Source: Paracoccaceae bacterium (GTDB lineage: Bacteria; Pseudomonadota; Alphaproteobacteria; Rhodobacterales; Rhodobacteraceae). From it: a stretch of 64,000 nucleotides of DNA. The position numbers and the translations under genes are program-made. The notes beneath the pieces are model-generated. The model was not told where the DNA came from. It saw only the letters and a list, made by a program, of their open reading frames with translations, and made no database searches. The stretch's first letter is position 1. Every line of letters begins with the position of its first letter. Of this stretch, positions 9,682-20,955 are shown in pieces. Location: assembly GCA_030148005.1 (NCBI GenBank), contig JASBUI010000006.1:62001-126000 (forward strand). The letters run 5' to 3'.

Positions 9682-9685
<4 letters not shown>
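7907..9685 (-). CDS. ABC transporter substrate-binding protein (SBP family 5)
   Basis: A 592-residue periplasmic binding protein for peptides or similar solutes. A 40-residue leader precedes a twin-arginine motif (SRRATLRLL, residues 42-50) and a hydrophobic stretch ending GAAQA, so Tat export is likely; the long n-region is unusual but occurs in this family. The mature part has the family-5 hallmarks TLDPAQIG, LAEDWVVSDDGLTYTFKLR and ADDVIYTYER. Its start overlaps the DppF-type stop by four bases. The divergent gamma-glutamyltransferase gene suggests gamma-glutamyl peptides or glutathione as substrate. Confidence 0.9.
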
Positions 9686-11714
<2,029 letters not shown>

Positions 11715-11764
11715 GCCTTATTTAGGCTCCGTTGTGCGATGTCGGGCTGGACACCCGGGATTCG

Positions 11765-11784
11765 TATCGTTATCATTATCGATA
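11765..11784. promoter_or_regulatory. inverted repeat TATCG-N10-CGATA in divergent promoter
   Basis: Five-base arms flank a TTATCATTAT centre, giving a run of TATC-like repeats about 15 bases before the GntR start. It sits in the only gap between the transporter operon and the regulator, so it is a candidate operator. The arms are short and no footprint is implied. Confidence 0.35.
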
Positions 11785-11799
11785 TTAGAGGGAAGCGCC

Positions 11800-12540
11800 A
11801 TGTCCTTGTCAACGGCTACCAAAAACGACCTGATAGATTTGTTTCCCAGCACAGCGATCTGGGCCGGTAAAAAATCTGACTACGTCTATAAAGTAATCAA
11901 GTGGGCTATTTTATCGCGCCATTTTGAACCGGAAACCCAGTTTCTCGAACAGGACCTTGCCCGCCAGTTTTCCTGTAGCCAGGGCACCATCCGCGAGGCG
12001 CTTTTGCGGCTGGACGATGACGGTCTGGTCAAGCGTTCGGGCTATCGCGGAACCCGCGTGACAAACACAAGCCTTGATGAAGCGGTTCAGATGGTGCGCG
12101 TGCGCCTGACCATCGAAAGGGCCGTTGCCCGCACCCTGTCCCAGAACGGAATGCAGCGCGATCTGCCAGAGCTTGAGCGGATGATGGTGCAGATGGAAGA
12201 GGCGCGCAAAGCCGGTGACCTTTTCACCCGAAGCGAGCTTGACCGCACCTTTCATGCCAAGCTGGTCGAGGCGGCGGATATGGAGCTTTTGTCTCCGATC
12301 CTGCGCCGCTGCTCGCTGCATATCCACCGCTACACGATGGGCGGGCTAGAGGTGCCGCGCGACTTCTTCCAGGAATCGGGTGTCGGCGACGAGCATCGCA
12401 AGTTGCTGATTGAACTGACCGGTGGCGATGCCGCCCGTGCCGAGGCGGCAATGGCCGGCCACTTGGCGCATGTCCTTTCGCGCTGGGCGCCGTCGCTGCA
12501 CAAGGCAGTCGGCGCAGAGGCCTTCAAACCAACTTCTTGA
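11800..12540 (+). CDS. GntR family regulator (FCD subfamily)
   Basis: A 246-residue regulator with a winged helix (LEQDLARQFSCSQGTIREALLRLDDDGLVKRSGYRGTRV spans about residues 46-84) and an FCD ligand domain. The frame is open from 11437, but the ATG at 11800 follows AGAGGGAAG by seven bases and begins where homology begins. It is divergent from the dpp operon and lies just upstream of the gamma-glutamyltransferase gene, so it probably controls both. Its effector is likely a peptide or amino-acid breakdown product, which is an inference. Confidence 0.9.
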   Translation: MSLSTATKNDLIDLFPSTAIWAGKKSDYVYKVIKWAILSRHFEPETQFLEQDLARQFSCSQGTIREALLRLDDDGLVKRSGYRGTRVTNTSLDEAVQMVRVRLTIERAVARTLSQNGMQRDLPELERMMVQMEEARKAGDLFTRSELDRTFHAKLVEAADMELLSPILRRCSLHIHRYTMGGLEVPRDFFQESGVGDEHRKLLIELTGGDAARAEAAMAGHLAHVLSRWAPSLHKAVGAEAFKPTS

Positions 12541-12557
12541 GAACAGGATCAAAGCCA

Positions 12558-14351
12558 ATGGGCGCCTTTACCACTCGTCCGGAAATCACCGGCACCTTCG
12601 GGGTTGCGACCTCTACCCATTGGATCGCATCGGCGGTTGGCATGGGCATGCTCGAACGGGGCGGCAACGCCTTTGATGCGGCCGTGGCCATGGGGTTTGT
12701 CCTGCAGGTGGTTGAACCTCACCTGAACGGCCCGGCCGGTGAAGTGCCCTTGCTGATCCACACCGCCGCCGATGATCGCACGCGCGTGATCTGCGGTCAG
12801 GGGACCGCGCCCGCCGGGGCCACGATCGAACATTACCGCGCCGAGGGTCTGAAACTGATACCCGGCTCGGGCCTTTTGGCCACCGTCATCCCCGGCGCCT
12901 TTGATGCCTGGATGCTGACGTTGCGCGATCACGGTACGATGTCTCTGGGCGAAGTGCTTGCACCGGCCATCCACTATGCCCGCCACGGCCACCCGATGCT
13001 TGAACGCGTCGCGCTTGCCATCGAAGGTCTGGCGCCGATGTTCCGCAAGGAATGGCCAACCTCGGCAGAGGTCTGGTTGCCCGGCGGCAACGCGCCCAAG
13101 GCGGGCGCGCTCTTTTGCAACCCCGCGCTTGCAGACACATGGGAACGTCTTGTGCGCGAGGCGGAAACCGTATCGGGCCGCGAGGCGTCCATCGACAAGG
13201 CGCGACAAGTCTTTTCCAGCGGTTTTGTCGCCGAGGCGATCGACGACTATCTGCGCAGCGCCGAGGTGATGGACGGCTCTGGCGCGCGCCACCGCGGTGT
13301 TATGACCGGCGAAGATATGGCCGGGTGGCAGGCCAGCTATGAAGAGCCCCTGACAGGCGAATACGGCGGTTGGACCATCTCCAAGACCGGCCCATGGGGG
13401 CAGGGGCCTGTTCTTTTGCAAACCCTTGAAATTCTGAAGAATACCGGCCTGTCCGACATGGATGTCATGGGCGATGACTTTGTTCACACCACGATCGAGG
13501 CGATCAAACTGGCCTTTGCCGACCGCGAGGCTTATTACGGCGACCCCGATTTTTCGGACATCCCGCTAAAGCGGCTTTTGTCGGCTGAATACGCCGCCGA
13601 ACGCGCCGCCCTTATCGGCACGGACGCTTCGCACGCCACGCGCCCGGGCGATCTTGCGGGCCTCTCCGCGCAGGCTCAGGCCGCCATCGCGCGCGCCGAA
13701 AACCCGGCCGATGTCTCGGTGGGCGCGGACGCGGGTGAGCCGACAATGGCCCATCTGACCAACCGGCGCGGCGATACGGTGCATATCGACGTCATCGACC
13801 GCTGGGGCAATATGGTGTCGGCCACGCCTTCGGGCGGCTGGCTTCAGTCTTCGCCGATCGTGCCCGGCCTTGGATTTGCGCTGAATTCGCGCGCACAGAT
13901 GTTCTGGCTCGACCCCGATCTGCCGACAAGCCTAGCGCCCGGACGCCGCCCGCGCACGACGCTGACACCCTCAATGGCGCGGCGCGAGGATGGCACCCGC
14001 CTTGCCTTTGGCACACCCGGCGGCGATCAGCAGGACCAGTGGCAACTGATCTTCTTCTTGCGGATGCTGCACGGCAATATGAACCTGCAAGAGGCGATCG
14101 ATGCGCCGCTTTACCACTCGATGCATTTCACGCCCTCCTTCTTTCCCCGCAAGGCCCAGCCGGGGCACATGATGATTGAGGCAAGCGCAGGCGAGGATGT
14201 GATCAAGAACCTGCAGGCCCGTGGTCACCTTGTCGAAATTGCCAGCGAATGGAGCGTTGGGCGCCTGACGGCCGCCTCGCGCGATCCCGGGGGGATGCTG
14301 CGCGCCGCCGCAACGCCGCGCCTGATGCAGGCCTACGCGGTCGGGCGCTAA
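12558..14351 (+). CDS. ggt: gamma-glutamyltransferase family protein
   Basis: A 597-residue member of the gamma-glutamyltransferase Ntn-hydrolase family, which hydrolyses or transfers gamma-glutamyl groups. The N-terminal part has the ERGGNAFDAAVAM signature. The expected self-cleavage/nucleophile threonine is T407 in RRGDTVHIDV, followed by GNMVSATPSGG and a SLAPGRRPRTTLTPSM stretch. No signal peptide is visible, so it should be cytoplasmic, unlike periplasmic Ggt. The ATG at 12558 is preferred to a TTG at 12537 that overlaps the regulator stop. The adjacent peptide importer fits an import-then-hydrolyse route for gamma-glutamyl peptides. Confidence 0.88.
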   Translation: MGAFTTRPEITGTFGVATSTHWIASAVGMGMLERGGNAFDAAVAMGFVLQVVEPHLNGPAGEVPLLIHTAADDRTRVICGQGTAPAGATIEHYRAEGLKLIPGSGLLATVIPGAFDAWMLTLRDHGTMSLGEVLAPAIHYARHGHPMLERVALAIEGLAPMFRKEWPTSAEVWLPGGNAPKAGALFCNPALADTWERLVREAETVSGREASIDKARQVFSSGFVAEAIDDYLRSAEVMDGSGARHRGVMTGEDMAGWQASYEEPLTGEYGGWTISKTGPWGQGPVLLQTLEILKNTGLSDMDVMGDDFVHTTIEAIKLAFADREAYYGDPDFSDIPLKRLLSAEYAAERAALIGTDASHATRPGDLAGLSAQAQAAIARAENPADVSVGADAGEPTMAHLTNRRGDTVHIDVIDRWGNMVSATPSGGWLQSSPIVPGLGFALNSRAQMFWLDPDLPTSLAPGRRPRTTLTPSMARREDGTRLAFGTPGGDQQDQWQLIFFLRMLHGNMNLQEAIDAPLYHSMHFTPSFFPRKAQPGHMMIEASAGEDVIKNLQARGHLVEIASEWSVGRLTAASRDPGGMLRAAATPRLMQAYAVGR

Positions 14352-15361
14352 ACCTTGTAATAGTCGCGGTACCAGTCGACGAACTTCTGCACGCCCTCGG
14401 CGATGCCCGTCTGCGGCCGGTAACCGGTAAGCGATTGCAAAAGCGTGGCGTCGGCCCAAGTCGCCGGCACATCGCCCTTTTGCATTTCCATATAGTTGCG
14501 CTGCGCCTTTTTCCCGGTCGCAGCTTCAATCGCCTCGACAAAATCCAAAAGCCTGACCTTGTCCGAGTTGCCGATATTGACCACCCGGAAGGGCGCAACG
14601 GGTGACAGGCTGTCACCGGCCGCAATCTCGGCCCCCGCCTCGGGGCGCTCAGGCGGGGTGTCGATCAACAGGCGAATGCCGCGCACCAGATCGGTCACAT
14701 AAGTGAAATCGCGGAACATCTCTCCGTGATTGTAGATGTCGATCGGCGTGCCTTCCAAAATCCCCTTCGTGAACTTGAAAAGAGCCATATCCGGGCGCCC
14801 CCACGGGCCGTAGACCGTGAAAAAGCGGAACATGGTGACCGGCAGATCCCACAGATGCGCATAGGAATGGCCCATCGCCTCATTGGCCTTCTTGGTGGCC
14901 GCATAAATCGTCATCGGAAGATCGGCTTTATGCACCTCGGCATAAGGCATCTGTGTATTGGCGCCATAGACCGAACTGGTAGAGGCCATCAGAAGATGGC
15001 GAACCTTCAACTCGCGCGCGCATTCCATCACGTTGAAAGTGCCGGTGATATTGGTGTCGATATAGGCGCGCGGGTTCTCAAGGCTGTAACGCACCCCGGC
15101 TTGCGCGGCGAGGTGGACAATCACATCCGGCGCCTCTTTGCGCGCAAACTGCATCAGCGCCTCGGCGTCCTCTATCGTGCCTTGGATGCAGGAAAAGCCC
15201 GGCGATTGCAGCAACATCTGATGGCGCCGCTCTTTCAGGCGCACGTCATAGTAATCGGTCATCGCGTCGATGCCGACCACTTCGAACTCCTCGGCAAGCA
15301 AAAGGCGCGACAGGTGGTATCCGATAAAGCCGGCAGAGCCGGTCACAAGGATCTTGGTCAT
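14348..15361 (-). CDS. NAD-dependent epimerase, UDP-glucuronate 4-epimerase type
   Basis: A 337-residue extended short-chain dehydrogenase/epimerase. NAD binding is at GSAGFIGYHL (8-17), the catalytic Ser/Tyr/Lys lie in STSSVYG and YAATKK, and FRFFTVYGPWGRPDMA is characteristic of UDP-glucuronate 4-epimerases (CapI/LpsL), which make UDP-galacturonate. The ugd product two genes away would supply UDP-glucuronate. It is tail-to-tail with ggt, overlapping by four bases. The 201-base gap upstream, shared with galE, shows no distinct hairpin. Confidence 0.88.
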   Translation of the reverse strand: MTKILVTGSAGFIGYHLSRLLLAEEFEVVGIDAMTDYYDVRLKERRHQMLLQSPGFSCIQGTIEDAEALMQFARKEAPDVIVHLAAQAGVRYSLENPRAYIDTNITGTFNVMECARELKVRHLLMASTSSVYGANTQMPYAEVHKADLPMTIYAATKKANEAMGHSYAHLWDLPVTMFRFFTVYGPWGRPDMALFKFTKGILEGTPIDIYNHGEMFRDFTYVTDLVRGIRLLIDTPPERPEAGAEIAAGDSLSPVAPFRVVNIGNSDKVRLLDFVEAIEAATGKKAQRNYMEMQKGDVPATWADATLLQSLTGYRPQTGIAEGVQKFVDWYRDYYKV

Positions 15362-15562
15362 AAGGGGCCCGCCCGCCTTTGGTACTTAATTGCCCCGGCT
15401 TAGCCGCGCCCAGATCGCATTTCAACCCGCCCGTCCCGGCCCGGGGCCCCGCAAAGCGCCCCGATCGCGACAGAATTGCAGATCGGCGCCATCAGATGTT
15501 CCATTTAGGGATTTCGGCACTATTGTCGCGCACAAGGGGCGAAAGTTAAGACAAGGCAGACC

Positions 15563-16573
15563 ATGGCATCGATACTTCTGACAGGCGGGGCGGGCTATAT
15601 CGGCAGCCACACCTACGTCGCCCTGACCCAAGCTGGCCATGACGTTGTCATCATCGACAACTTCTCCAACGCAGGCCGCGGCGTGCCGGGCCGGCTTGCC
15701 CGGATCACCGGCGCCCCTGTGACCTGCCTTGAAGGCTCTGTTCTGGATGCGCAGTTTCTGGACGATGTCTTTGCCAAACACAGCTTTGACGCAGTCGTTC
15801 ATTTTGCCGCGCTCAAGGCGGTTGGCGAAAGCGTTGAAAAGCCGCTCGATTATATCGAAACCAACGGGCAGGGGCTTATCACCCTTTTGCGCGCCATGGA
15901 AAAGGCCAGCGTCTTTCGCCTTGTCTTTTCCTCATCGGCGACCGTCTACGGCATCCCCGATGAGACGCCAACGCCCGAAACCGCGCCGCGCCGCGCCATC
16001 AACCCCTATGGGTTCACCAAGATCATGGGCGAAGAGGTGCTTGAACAACTGGCCACCAATGACGCGCGATGGGCCTTTGGAACGCTGCGCTACTTCAACC
16101 CCGCCGGGGCGCATTCCTCGGGGCTGATCGGCGAAGATCCGGGCGATACCCCCAACAACCTGATGCCCTATATCGCCCGCGTCGCCACCGGCGATCTGCC
16201 GCAGATTTCGGTCTTTGGCGATGACTATGACACGCCCGATGGCACCGGCGTGCGCGACTACATCCATGTCGAGGATCTGGCCCAAGGCCATGTTCTGTCG
16301 CTGGATGCGCTTTTGCGCAGCTCTCAAAGCCATCTGGTCAACCTTGGCACCGGCCAGGGTTATTCGGTGCTTGAAATGCTCTCTGCCTATTCGGCCGCCT
16401 GTGGCCGCGATCTTCCCTATAAGATCGCCCCGCGCCGCAGCGGCGATGTACCCATCTACTGCGCCGCCCCTGAAAAAGCGAAAAAGCTTTTGGGCTTTGA
16501 GGCGCGCCGCACACTTCAGGACATGTGCAGCTCTAGCTGGAACTGGGTCGCGCAGCGCCCGCGCGGCAACTAG
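15563..16573 (+). CDS. galE: UDP-glucose 4-epimerase
   Basis: A 336-residue epimerase interconverting UDP-glucose and UDP-galactose. NAD loop GGAGYIGSH at residues 8-16, VHFAALKAVGES, SSSATVYG and the YxxxK pair in NPYGFTKIM are diagnostic, as is the RYFNPAGAH segment. It starts with ATG at 15563 in a gap shared with the divergent epimerase gene. Its stop lies in a hairpin that also carries the ugd stop. It belongs to the exopolysaccharide/LPS precursor group here. Confidence 0.93.
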   Translation: MASILLTGGAGYIGSHTYVALTQAGHDVVIIDNFSNAGRGVPGRLARITGAPVTCLEGSVLDAQFLDDVFAKHSFDAVVHFAALKAVGESVEKPLDYIETNGQGLITLLRAMEKASVFRLVFSSSATVYGIPDETPTPETAPRRAINPYGFTKIMGEEVLEQLATNDARWAFGTLRYFNPAGAHSSGLIGEDPGDTPNNLMPYIARVATGDLPQISVFGDDYDTPDGTGVRDYIHVEDLAQGHVLSLDALLRSSQSHLVNLGTGQGYSVLEMLSAYSAACGRDLPYKIAPRRSGDVPIYCAAPEKAKKLLGFEARRTLQDMCSSSWNWVAQRPRGN

Positions 16574-16589
16574 GCCCGCCGGGGCCTAG
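16570..16589. terminator. bidirectional hairpin over galE and ugd stops
   Basis: CTAGGCCC-GCCG-GGGCCTAG is a perfect 8-bp stem with a four-base loop. It includes the TAG stop codons of both convergent genes. There is no clear T-tract on either side, so termination strength is uncertain. Confidence 0.5.
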
Positions 16590-17890
16590 CGGCCAACAGC
16601 GTCATAGGCCTCAAACCCCGCGCGCTTGGCATCCTTGGCCGAATAGATGTTGCGCAGATCGGCCAGCCGCGGCCTTGCCATCTTTTTCGCGATCTTCTTC
16701 AGATCAAGCGCACGAAACTCGTTCCATTCGGTCAGGATCACCAAAAGATCGGCGTTCTGCGCCGCCTTGTAAGCGTCCTGCATCCAGTTGACCCCGGGCA
16801 GCAAAGCCTCACCCTCGCGCATTCCCTGCGGATCGACGACCCGCACCTTGGCGCCCCCGCCCACAAGGGCCGGCACGATGGTCAGGCTGGGCGCATCGCG
16901 CATGTCATCGGTGTTGGGCTTGAAGGTCACCCCAAGGATCGCGATCGTCTTGCCATTGAACGATCCCTCGCAAAGATCGCGCAGCTTTTCGATCATCCGC
17001 CGCTTGATCTCATCATTGACCTTTATGACGGTCTCGGTGATCTGCATCGGCACGGCAAGTTCCTGCCCGATCCGCGCCAAGGCGCTGGTATCCTTAGGAA
17101 AACACGAACCGCCATAGCCGGGACCTGCATGCAGGAACTTGTTTCCGATCCGCCCGTCCAGCCCCATGCCCTTTGACACCTGCTTGACGTCCGCACCGAC
17201 CTTTTCGCAAAGCGCGGCGATCTCGTTGATAAAGGTGATCTTGGTCGCCAGAAATGCGTTGGCGGCGTATTTGATCATCTCGGCGCTTTCCAGATCGGTC
17301 GTCACGATCGGAAAATCGCGCAGGAAAAGCGGGCGATAGACATCCTGCATCACCTCTGCCGCGCGCTCGCTTTGCACGCCAACAATCACCCGGTCAGGGC
17401 GCATGAAATCGTCAATCGCCGCGCCCTCGCGCAAAAACTCGGGGTTTGAGGCGACATCGAACTCGGCATCGGGGTTGGCCTTCAGGATCACCTGTTTGAC
17501 GCGCCGGTTCGTGCCCAGCGGAACCGTCGATTTGGTGACCACGACGGTATAGCCGTCAATGGCGCCCGCGATCTCTTCGGCGGCGGCAAAGACAAAGGTC
17601 AAATCGGCGTGGCCATCGCCCCGCCGCGTCGGTGTGCCAACAGCTATGAAAACCGCATCGGCCCCCTGCACGGCGCTTTTCAGATCACCGCTGAAGGTCA
17701 GCCGCCCGGCGGCCACGTTCTTGGCCATAAGCTGATCCAGCCCAGGCTCATAGATCGGCACCTTGCCGGCCTCCAGCATGTCGATCTTTGCAGGGTCCTT
17801 GTCGACACAGACAACCTCATGTCCGAAATCCTAGAAACAAACGCCCGAAACCAACCCGACATACCCTGTCCCGATCATCGCAATGCGCAT
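16586..17890 (-). pseudogene. ugd: UDP-glucose 6-dehydrogenase interrupted by TAG at codon 20
   Basis: The full reading frame would encode 434 residues. It opens with ATG at 17890, AAGGGC five bases upstream, and the NAD-binding loop GTGYVGLVSGVCF, then hits TAG (17833-17831) before DFGHEVVCVDKD. Relatives have Ser or Ala at this position, and TCG to TAG is a single change. The rest is intact: substrate-binding EFLREG, catalytic Cys in YGGSCFPKD, and GVTFKPNTDDMRDAP. A restart at ATG 17779 would lack the Rossmann loop and should not bind NAD. It is either a true null allele or a one-base sequence error. The enzyme oxidises UDP-glucose to UDP-glucuronate, feeding the neighbouring epimerase. 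Confidence 0.85.
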
Positions 17891-18068
17891 CTGCTGCCCT
17901 TCTCGCCTTTTTGCCTGTTGGTTTGTCTATGCAACATGGCGCCCCGGCAAGCAATTGTTCTGCGCGCGCAAAAACGCAGGCTTGGTTTTCCCACCCGCCT
18001 TTGGGTATGAGGGGAAGGGGGCGGTTTTCGGGCCGCCCCGGCTTTGTGGTGAATTGAAAGTGACCCTG

Positions 18069-19502
18069 ATGGCAACTGACCCGATGATCTACCCCGTCAT
18101 CCTATGTGGCGGATCGGGAACCCGGCTGTGGCCGGCCTCGCGCAAGTCCTACCCCAAACAATTTTCGTCCCTGACCGGCGATGTCAGCCTGTTTCAGGCC
18201 TCGGCCCGCCGCTTTAGCGGCCCCGGCTTTGCACCGCCCATCGCCGTCAGCGCCGACCGGTTCAGGTTCATCGTCACCGAACAGCTTGCCGCGCTTGAAA
18301 TGTCGCCCTCGGCGATCCTGATCGAACCTGATGGGCGCAACACCGCGCCTGCGGTTCTGGCCAGCGCCCTTTGGCTTGAGGACCGCGCGCCGGACGCCTT
18401 CATGCTGGTCGCGCCTTCGGACCACGTGATATCCGATGGCGCTGCGTTTCAGGAAACCGTCCGCGCCGCGATGGGGCGGGCAGGGGCGGGCGATATCGTC
18501 ACCTTCGGCATTCACGCAGACCGCCCCGAAACCGGCTATGGCTATCTAGAGGTGGACCCGGCCGAACGTCAGGGCGACGGCCCCTTTCCCCTGCGCCGCT
18601 TTGTTGAAAAGCCGGGCGCCGAAACCGCCGCCGATATGATTGAGGCAGGCAACTACTTCTGGAACGCGGGGATCTTTCTTTTCAGCGTTCAGACGATCCT
18701 CAAGGCCTATCGCGACTGCGCCCCGGGTCTGGTCAAGGCGGTCGCGCCAGCGGTCACAGGCGCGCTCAACGATCTGGGCTTTACCCGGCTTGACCCCGAA
18801 GCATGGGCGCAGGTTCAGGACATTTCTATCGACTACGCGGTCATGGAAAAAGCCCGCAACCTTAGCGTCATGCCCTATTTCAGCGGCTGGTCCGACCTTG
18901 GCGGATGGGAAGCGGTCTGGCAGGAAAGCGGCCCCGACGATGCGGGCAACGTCCACTCAGAGAACGTCACCGCCATTGACTGCAAGAACACGCTTTTACG
19001 CTCCGAAGCCGAAGGTATGGAACTTGTGGCCATCGGGCTTGAAGACATCGTCGCTGTGGCCATGCCCGATGCCGTTCTGGTTGCGAAAAAGTCGCAAAGT
19101 CAACAGGTTAAGGATGCTGTCAGCGCCATGAAGGCGCGCAAGGTGGCCCAGTCCGAACAGTTCCCGCGCGACTATCGCCCTTGGGGCTGGTTCGAAAGCC
19201 TTGCCGCCTCGGACCGCTTTCAGGTCAAGCGCATCGTCGTCAAACCCGGCGCGGCGCTGAGCCTGCAAAGTCACCACCACCGGGCCGAACACTGGGTCGT
19301 TGTCGCGGGCACCGCGCGCGTGACCATCGATGGCACCGAAACGCTTTTGTCGGAAAATCAGTCCATCTACATCCCGCTTGGCGCCGTCCACCGGCTGGAA
19401 AATCCCGGCAAGGTGCCGATGGTCCTGATCGAGATTCAGACCGGCACCTATCTGGGCGAAGATGACATCATCCGCTACGAAGACCTTTACGCGCGCTCAT
19501 AG
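18069..19502 (+). CDS. manC: mannose-1-phosphate guanylyltransferase / mannose-6-phosphate isomerase
   Basis: A 477-residue bifunctional enzyme of the ManC/AlgA/XanB type. The nucleotidyltransferase half has CGGSGTRLWP (residues 11-20), PKQF, and the FVEKP motif; the C-terminal cupin half (from about 360) has RPWGWFE and the metal-binding QSHHHRAEHW cluster. It makes GDP-mannose from fructose-6-phosphate via mannose-6-phosphate for surface polysaccharide. The ATG at 18069 is preferred, although a GTG at 18060 is possible. The 178-base gap to ugd contains no clear hairpin. Confidence 0.93.
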   Translation: MATDPMIYPVILCGGSGTRLWPASRKSYPKQFSSLTGDVSLFQASARRFSGPGFAPPIAVSADRFRFIVTEQLAALEMSPSAILIEPDGRNTAPAVLASALWLEDRAPDAFMLVAPSDHVISDGAAFQETVRAAMGRAGAGDIVTFGIHADRPETGYGYLEVDPAERQGDGPFPLRRFVEKPGAETAADMIEAGNYFWNAGIFLFSVQTILKAYRDCAPGLVKAVAPAVTGALNDLGFTRLDPEAWAQVQDISIDYAVMEKARNLSVMPYFSGWSDLGGWEAVWQESGPDDAGNVHSENVTAIDCKNTLLRSEAEGMELVAIGLEDIVAVAMPDAVLVAKKSQSQQVKDAVSAMKARKVAQSEQFPRDYRPWGWFESLAASDRFQVKRIVVKPGAALSLQSHHHRAEHWVVVAGTARVTIDGTETLLSENQSIYIPLGAVHRLENPGKVPMVLIEIQTGTYLGEDDIIRYEDLYARS

Positions 19503-19514
19503 CGCCGCGCCGGC

Positions 19515-20885
19515 TTAGCGATCGGCGGGCTGGGTTGCCTCGCGCAGATAGGCAATCAGATCAGCGCGGTCATCGGCGCTGTTGATCTTTTGCATCGGCA
19601 TCTTTGATCCGGGGATGAAATGGTCAGGGCCCATTTCGAACAGGTCGTTGATCGTGTCGGGCGACCATATGATCTTGGACCCATCAAGCGTCGACGAATA
19701 GCGATAGCCCGGAACCGTGCCCGCGCGCCGCCCGAAAAGCCCCGCCAGCGTGGGCCCCGCCCGCCGCGCGCCTTCCGCGCCTGCCGTATCGCTTAGCGTA
19801 TGGCAGATCGAACATTTGCGCATGAACTGACGCTCGCCATTGGGCATTGTCGCCGGATCACGCAGGAAACTTCGCGCGCCGGTCGTCATCTGCTGCTGCT
19901 CGTCCAGCGTCTCGACGGGCCAAGCGAACATCGCATCGTCCAGCCCGCCTGCATAAATGCTTGTGCCACCCGGCGAAAACGCCAGCGCCCAGATCGGCCC
20001 GCGCGCGGTTGCGCGAAAATCGCGGCGGATCTGCCAGCGTTCGGTGTCGATCACCATGATGAACCCCTCGCCATCGCCCACGGCCAGTTGCGCCCCATCG
20101 GGCGATGCGGCCAGCGCAAGGATCGGGCGGCGGTCGCGGGTGAACTCGGCCATCTCGCTGCCATCTTTCAGCGACAGGATCCGCGTGACCCCATCGACCG
20201 CCCCATAGGCCAGCCACCCGGCCCCCGGAGCTGGCAAAAGGCGGTTCACCCCAAAGCCATGGCGCGCCATCACGCCGGTTTCATCGCCGCTTGCCACGTC
20301 CCATGTGCGGATCGTGCCATCGCTGGAGGCCGAATAAAGCGTGCCGCCATCGCCCGAAAAGGCGACATCGTTAACCCCCGACCCATGCCCCGAAAGAAAC
20401 CGCGGCGCCGCGCCGTCCAGAGGCCAAAGCCCGATCGTCCCGTCCCAACTGGCCGAAGCCAGCAAGCGCCCATCGGGCGATGCGGTGACCGCCATGACCT
20501 TGCCCTGATGCCCCTCCATCCGCTGCGTGGTAAAACCATCCGCGCCCGGCGTCCAAAGAATGACCGCAAAATCATCCCCGCCCGAGGCAAGCCGCCCACC
20601 GGCCAGAAGCGTCACGTCATTGACCGCGGCGCGATGCCCTTCAAGCCATGTGGCCCGGCGATCCCGCCACAGGCCCACCGAATTGTCGAAACTGGCCGTG
20701 GCGATGCGCCCCTCATCGGCTGCGATCCCCATGATCGGCCCGCCGTGGCCCTTAAGGGTAAAGAACTCTTCGCTTTGCCCCCGGTCGGGCGTCAAAGCCA
20801 CAAGCGCCGCTGGGATCAGCCAAAGCCCAAGCCCCGCGCCAAGCCCGCGCAAGCGCCCGCCGAGAAGTGCAAAAACCATGCCCAT
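19515..20885 (-). CDS. WD40-repeat protein with C-terminal c-type cytochrome domain
   Basis: A 456-residue exported protein. The N-terminal hydrophobic segment (GLGAGLGLWLIPAALVAL) is a signal peptide or anchor. Residues about 45-330 carry six or seven WD40-like blades (SFDNSVGLW, SWDGTIGLW, SSDGTIRTWD). The C-terminal domain has one haem site, CSICH, with a distal Met in PGSKMPMQ as in class I cytochromes c. The start at 20885 follows GGGAGG by eight bases. It probably acts in periplasmic electron transfer. Its position next to DUF3306 suggests a link to the formate dehydrogenase block, but that is inference. Confidence 0.8.
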   Translation of the reverse strand: MGMVFALLGGRLRGLGAGLGLWLIPAALVALTPDRGQSEEFFTLKGHGGPIMGIAADEGRIATASFDNSVGLWRDRRATWLEGHRAAVNDVTLLAGGRLASGGDDFAVILWTPGADGFTTQRMEGHQGKVMAVTASPDGRLLASASWDGTIGLWPLDGAAPRFLSGHGSGVNDVAFSGDGGTLYSASSDGTIRTWDVASGDETGVMARHGFGVNRLLPAPGAGWLAYGAVDGVTRILSLKDGSEMAEFTRDRRPILALAASPDGAQLAVGDGEGFIMVIDTERWQIRRDFRATARGPIWALAFSPGGTSIYAGGLDDAMFAWPVETLDEQQQMTTGARSFLRDPATMPNGERQFMRKCSICHTLSDTAGAEGARRAGPTLAGLFGRRAGTVPGYRYSSTLDGSKIIWSPDTINDLFEMGPDHFIPGSKMPMQKINSADDRADLIAYLREATQPADR

Positions 20886-20955
20886 ATCCGGTGCCTCCCT
20901 CTGGAAAGTCCTGATAGCCGGCCCCGAAGGGCGCAAAGCAAAAGATCACGCGCCG

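Noticed and set aside
17831-17833. The ugd TAG as a readthrough or pyrrolysine codon
   Set aside because: The MttB-family gene here has no internal TAG, nothing suggests a pyrrolysine system, and ugd does not use pyrrolysine. A null mutation or sequence error is simpler.
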